32,672 nt of DNA from Phycisphaerales bacterium. Its GTDB lineage: Bacteria; Planctomycetota; Phycisphaerae; Phycisphaerales; SM1A02. The DNA lies in contig JAKEEP010000283.1 in assembly GCA_022616475.1 (NCBI GenBank), forward strand, positions 1 through 32,672, written 5' to 3'. A model generated the notes under the pieces. The model ran no database searches and was not told where the DNA came from. It saw only the letters and a program-made list of their open reading frames with translations. Positions 30,670 to 32,672 of the stretch are shown here, piece by piece (positions within the stretch are counted from its first letter, which is position 1; each line of letters opens with the position of its first letter). Made by a program: the position numbers and the translations under genes.

Positions 30670-30753
30670 GGTTCGTGGTTCGTGGTTCGTGGTTCGTTGC
30701 GACGGGATCTGATGACGCCACAACAACGAACAACGAACCACTAACAACGAACG
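30670..30753. repeat. Inverted pair of 7-bp arrays (GGTTCGT and ACGAACC)
   Basis: Four perfect GGTTCGT heptads occupy 30670-30697. After a 28-nt loop, ACGAACA, ACGAACC, ACTAACA and ACGAACG occupy 30726-30753. The arms pair at 24 of 28 positions. The left arm starts 2 nt after the TGA of the carboxyltransferase gene. It may serve as a terminator or 3'-end stabiliser. Confidence 0.92.
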
Positions 30754-30776
30754 ACCGACGACGACCAAAACGTCGT

Positions 30777-30782
30777 TATCCT
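30777..30782 (+). promoter_or_regulatory. Candidate -10 box (TATCCT) of a leaderless promoter
   Basis: TATCCT is followed by 7 nt and ATG 30790. No Shine-Dalgarno is visible. Confidence 0.5.
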
Positions 30783-30789
30783 CTCACAC

Positions 30790-31263
30790 ATGAATGCAAT
30801 CATCTTGGCGGTGTTGGCTGGCTTGTGCTGGGGGATCGGTGAAGTGTTCACCAAGAGCGTGCTGCACAGCGGGAAGATCGGGCCGCTGACGGCGATTGCG
30901 GTGCGCACGACCGTAGCGCTGCCGGTGCTGTGGTTGGGGTATTGGATTGCCGTGCCGATGATGAAGTCGGAGCCGGTTGCGTGGATGAAGGCCGACGGGG
31001 CGACGCTGATGAAACTGATTCTGGGTTCGGGCTTGATCGCGGGCGCGGGCGGCATGATCTGCTTCTATGCCGCGCTGAACCTGGGCGAGATCTCGCGCAT
31101 CAAGCCGGTTGCCTTCAGCCTGGCGCCTGCGGTTGGAGTGATCCTGGGGTGGCTGGTGTTGCGCGAGCCGATGACGGTGCAGAAGGCGATCGGCGTAGCG
31201 TTGATTCTGGCCGGAGTGGTTCTGTTGACGGGGAATGGAGGGACGGCGCTGGGCGCACGTTGA
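30790..31263 (+). CDS. EamA/DMT-superfamily membrane protein, single-domain
   Basis: 157 residues with five likely helices (about 3-20, 36-55, 74-92, 107-122 and 130-148). The start MNAIILAVLAGLCWGIGEVFTK and the end VAFSLAPAVGVILGWLVLREPMT, then GVALILAGVVLL, match EamA drug/metabolite transporter repeats. The usual transporters have two EamA repeats and ten helices. This has one, so it may dimerise like small multidrug-type relatives. Substrate is unknown. It has its own putative leaderless promoter and is followed by inverted repeats. Confidence 0.85.
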   Translation: MNAIILAVLAGLCWGIGEVFTKSVLHSGKIGPLTAIAVRTTVALPVLWLGYWIAVPMMKSEPVAWMKADGATLMKLILGSGLIAGAGGMICFYAALNLGEISRIKPVAFSLAPAVGVILGWLVLREPMTVQKAIGVALILAGVVLLTGNGGTALGAR

Positions 31264-31265
31264 AC

Positions 31266-31375
31266 GGTGCCACGACTCGTCGCGGAGGGCGAGTCGTGCG
31301 GGCGCGATGTGAGCATCGGGACGTGTAACTTCCAACCGGCACGACTCGCCGCTATCGCCGTCGAGTCATGGCACC
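31266..31375. repeat. Nested inverted repeats built on GGTGCCACGACTCG
   Basis: CACGACTCG (31271-31279) pairs with CGAGTCGTG (31290-31298). GCACGACTCG (31339-31348) pairs with the CGAGTC-type arm at 31362-31370. The outer ends GGTGCCACGACTCG (31266-31279) and CGAGTCATGGCACC (31362-31375) are also complementary at 13 of 14 positions. The element starts 2 nt after the EamA stop codon, so it could terminate that gene. Confidence 0.8.
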
Positions 31376-31406
31376 GAAAGACCCGCCGCCAGTCGGTGTT
31401 GCGCCG

Positions 31407-31412
31407 TACACT
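31407..31412 (+). promoter_or_regulatory. Weak candidate -10 box (TACACT) before the SDR gene
   Basis: TACACT lies 9 nt before ATG 31422, slightly further than in the other cases. Confidence 0.3.
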
Positions 31413-31421
31413 GACGCGCCT

Positions 31422-32246
31422 ATGCGCGATTTGACCGGGCGAGTGATGATCATCACGGGCGCGAGCTCGGGGATCGGCGCGGCCACCGCGATTGCGTGCG
31501 CCAAGGCGGGCATGGATGTCGTGCTCAACGCGCGCCGCGCCGATAAGCTCGGCGATGTCGCCACACAGATTCAAAGCCTGGGCCGGAAGGCCCAGATTGT
31601 CGCCGGCGACGTCACTGAGCCGGGCATTTCCAAGCGCATGCTCGACGCCGCCGTAGAGCGCTTTGGCCGGTTCGACGCCGTCTTCGCCAACGCCGGCTAT
31701 GGCTACGACCGCCCGATGATCGATGTCACAGACCAGGAGCTGCGCGACATGTTCGAGGTCAACTTCTTCGCGGGTGCGGAGCTTCTGCGCGACGCCGCAA
31801 AGCGGCTGATCGCGGAGAAGAGGCCGGGTCACCTGCTGATGTGCTCAAGCTGCCTGGCGAAATTCACGCTCCCCAACAGCGGGGCGTATTGCGCGACCAA
31901 GGCGGCGCAGAATCACGTTTGCCGCGCGATGAATATCGAGCTCAAGAGCGCGGGCATTCACGTGTCGAGCGTGCACCCCATCGGCACGCGCACCGAGTTT
32001 TTCGAGGTCTCGGCCAAGCGCAGCGGCAAACCCGACTACTCCAAGCGGGTGGTCGACTCCACACCCCGAATGTTCATGCAGCGGCCCGAGCGCATCGCCA
32101 ACGCGGTCGTGCGGTGCCTCCGCCGCCCGCGCCCGGAAGTCTGGACCAGCTTCTCGACACGGTTCGCAGCCGCGCTCATGACGCTCTGGCCCAGCTTTGG
32201 CGATTGGCTGATGACCAGGGCCGACCGCCTCATGTCAAAGGAGTGA
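31422..32246 (+). CDS. Short-chain dehydrogenase/reductase (SDR) family oxidoreductase
   Basis: 274 residues from ATG 31422; an ATG 18 codons earlier is rejected because that stretch is inverted-repeat DNA and the Rossmann fold begins only after 31422. It shows the classical SDR pattern: cofactor motif T12-G-A-S-S-G-I-G19, NAG at 90-92 and N114. The catalytic Ser lies in CSSCLAKF (141-148), with Y156-x3-K160 (YCATK). R38-R39 after strand 2 suggests NADP preference. The C-terminal 35 residues are hydrophobic/basic (FAAALMTLWPSFGDWLM) and may contact membrane. Substrate is unknown. It is convergent with the gene at the right edge. Confidence 0.93.
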   Translation: MRDLTGRVMIITGASSGIGAATAIACAKAGMDVVLNARRADKLGDVATQIQSLGRKAQIVAGDVTEPGISKRMLDAAVERFGRFDAVFANAGYGYDRPMIDVTDQELRDMFEVNFFAGAELLRDAAKRLIAEKRPGHLLMCSSCLAKFTLPNSGAYCATKAAQNHVCRAMNIELKSAGIHVSSVHPIGTRTEFFEVSAKRSGKPDYSKRVVDSTPRMFMQRPERIANAVVRCLRRPRPEVWTSFSTRFAAALMTLWPSFGDWLMTRADRLMSKE

Positions 32247-32370
32247 CGATTGCTTTTTGGGGTGCCCCGATGCGAAAAAAATGCGCGCTGGCATTGTTGC
32301 TATTTTGTTTAAAAAGTATCTCAGTCAGTCGCGCGGAGATTGCGATGACCAAAGCGCGCGAGTACGTCAA

Positions 32371-32672
32371 TCATCGCGCCAGCCGTCCCGCCGTTGAAAC
32401 ACCCACCTGCGGCGCCGCCGTAACGCGCCGGCGAAGTCGCGGGAAGAATCGCGCTGTCCGGCGGCGATAATCAAGGTACTTCTCGCTGTGTTGCGCAATC
32501 AGGTCGCGCTCCTCCATCGTGATGCCGATCAGGATGTACGCCGTCATCGCCGCTGCGAACAGCAGGCGGCCGGCGGTCATCGTCGGGGCGCACCAGAACG
32601 AGATGAGAAATCCCAGCATCAGCGGGTGCCGAACCGCCTTGTAGAGCGACCGCTCGACGAACGGACGCTGTG
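32371..32672 (-). CDS. Isoprenylcysteine/methanethiol S-methyltransferase-like membrane protein, C-terminal part
   Basis: The gene enters from the right edge; about 100 codons are visible. The fragment reads QRPFVERSLYKAVRHPLMLGFL, then FWCAPTMTAGRLLFAAAMTAYILIGITMEERDLI. After that come HSEKYLDYRRRTARFFPR. The RHP and EERDL motifs form the SAM-binding part of ICMT-type methyltransferases. To my knowledge the P-T-M-T and T-A-Y-I-L-I-G-I text is typical of the MddA/NnrU-like subgroup that methylates methanethiol. Two helices are visible. The tail (RRVTAAPQVGVSTAGRLAR) is unremarkable. The substrate cannot be settled without the N-terminal half. Confidence 0.85.
   Translation of the reverse strand, partial: QRPFVERSLYKAVRHPLMLGFLISFWCAPTMTAGRLLFAAAMTAYILIGITMEERDLIAQHSEKYLDYRRRTARFFPRLRRRVTAAPQVGVSTAGRLAR

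Noticed and set aside
32270-32470. Small plus-strand frame with a signal-peptide-like start (MRKKCALALLLFC)
   Set aside because: Its second half is antisense to the end of the methyltransferase gene and is low-complexity Arg-rich. There is no Shine-Dalgarno.

Overview
This window is GC-rich bacterial chromosome (by eye around 60% GC). It most likely comes from a planctomycete of the Phycisphaerae type. I infer this from the two large secreted proteins ending in GC-type dockerin modules, the C-x2-C-x9-C-x2-C zinc-ribbon membrane proteins, the mixture of leadered and apparently leaderless genes, and the long intergenic spacers full of short periodic repeats. No rRNA is present, so the assignment is an inference.

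Layout. Positions 1-2842 (minus strand) carry the 5' end of a pilC/gspF-type gene, pilT, a LEA14-like lipoprotein and a small membrane protein of DUF5658 type. Positions 3050-12968 (plus) form one collinear block: a giant exported PQQ-type beta-propeller protein, a membrane-anchored von Willebrand A protein, an ExbB/TolQ channel protein, two ExbD/TolR proteins and an exported TPR protein. A convergent DoxX-family gene with a TonB-like Pro/Glu linker follows. Then come tRNA-Leu(UAG), a leader with a terminator/anti-terminator arrangement, a class II DAHP synthase carrying a repeat-derived insertion, and an FG-GAP/ASPIC/dockerin protein. Positions 18389-18915 are packed with repeats. Positions 18916-22601 (minus) hold five tandem, mostly ATGA-coupled paralogous membrane proteins with a C-terminal zinc ribbon. 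Next are a second FG-GAP/dockerin protein, purM, a structured intergenic region with a strong terminator, an unknown gene and a second PilT-type ATPase (all minus). The right end has an acyl-CoA carboxylase carboxyltransferase, an EamA-type membrane protein and an SDR oxidoreductase (plus), then the 3' end of an isoprenylcysteine-methyltransferase-like gene (minus).

How the genes work together. The 3050-12968 block resembles a Tol-Pal or Ton energisation system in composition: propeller, TonB-like anchored protein, Q, R, R, TPR. Here the TonB/TolA position is taken by a protein whose single N-terminal membrane helix carries the TonB S-x3-H motif but whose periplasmic part is a vWA domain with a complete MIDAS. 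I regard this as the most interesting system in the window. The five zinc-ribbon paralogs are a second unusual set of genes.

Non-coding signal. Many spacers contain degenerate tandem arrays with a strict 7-bp period (some 8, 9 or 33 bp) but unrelated unit sequences. Two of these arrays form long inverted pairs beginning 2 nt after a stop codon. Others have entered coding sequence, in the DAHP synthase and in the C-terminal tail of one zinc-ribbon paralog. Five genes have a TANNNT hexamer exactly 6-7 nt before their ATG (a sixth at 9 nt), which is the geometry of leaderless transcription.
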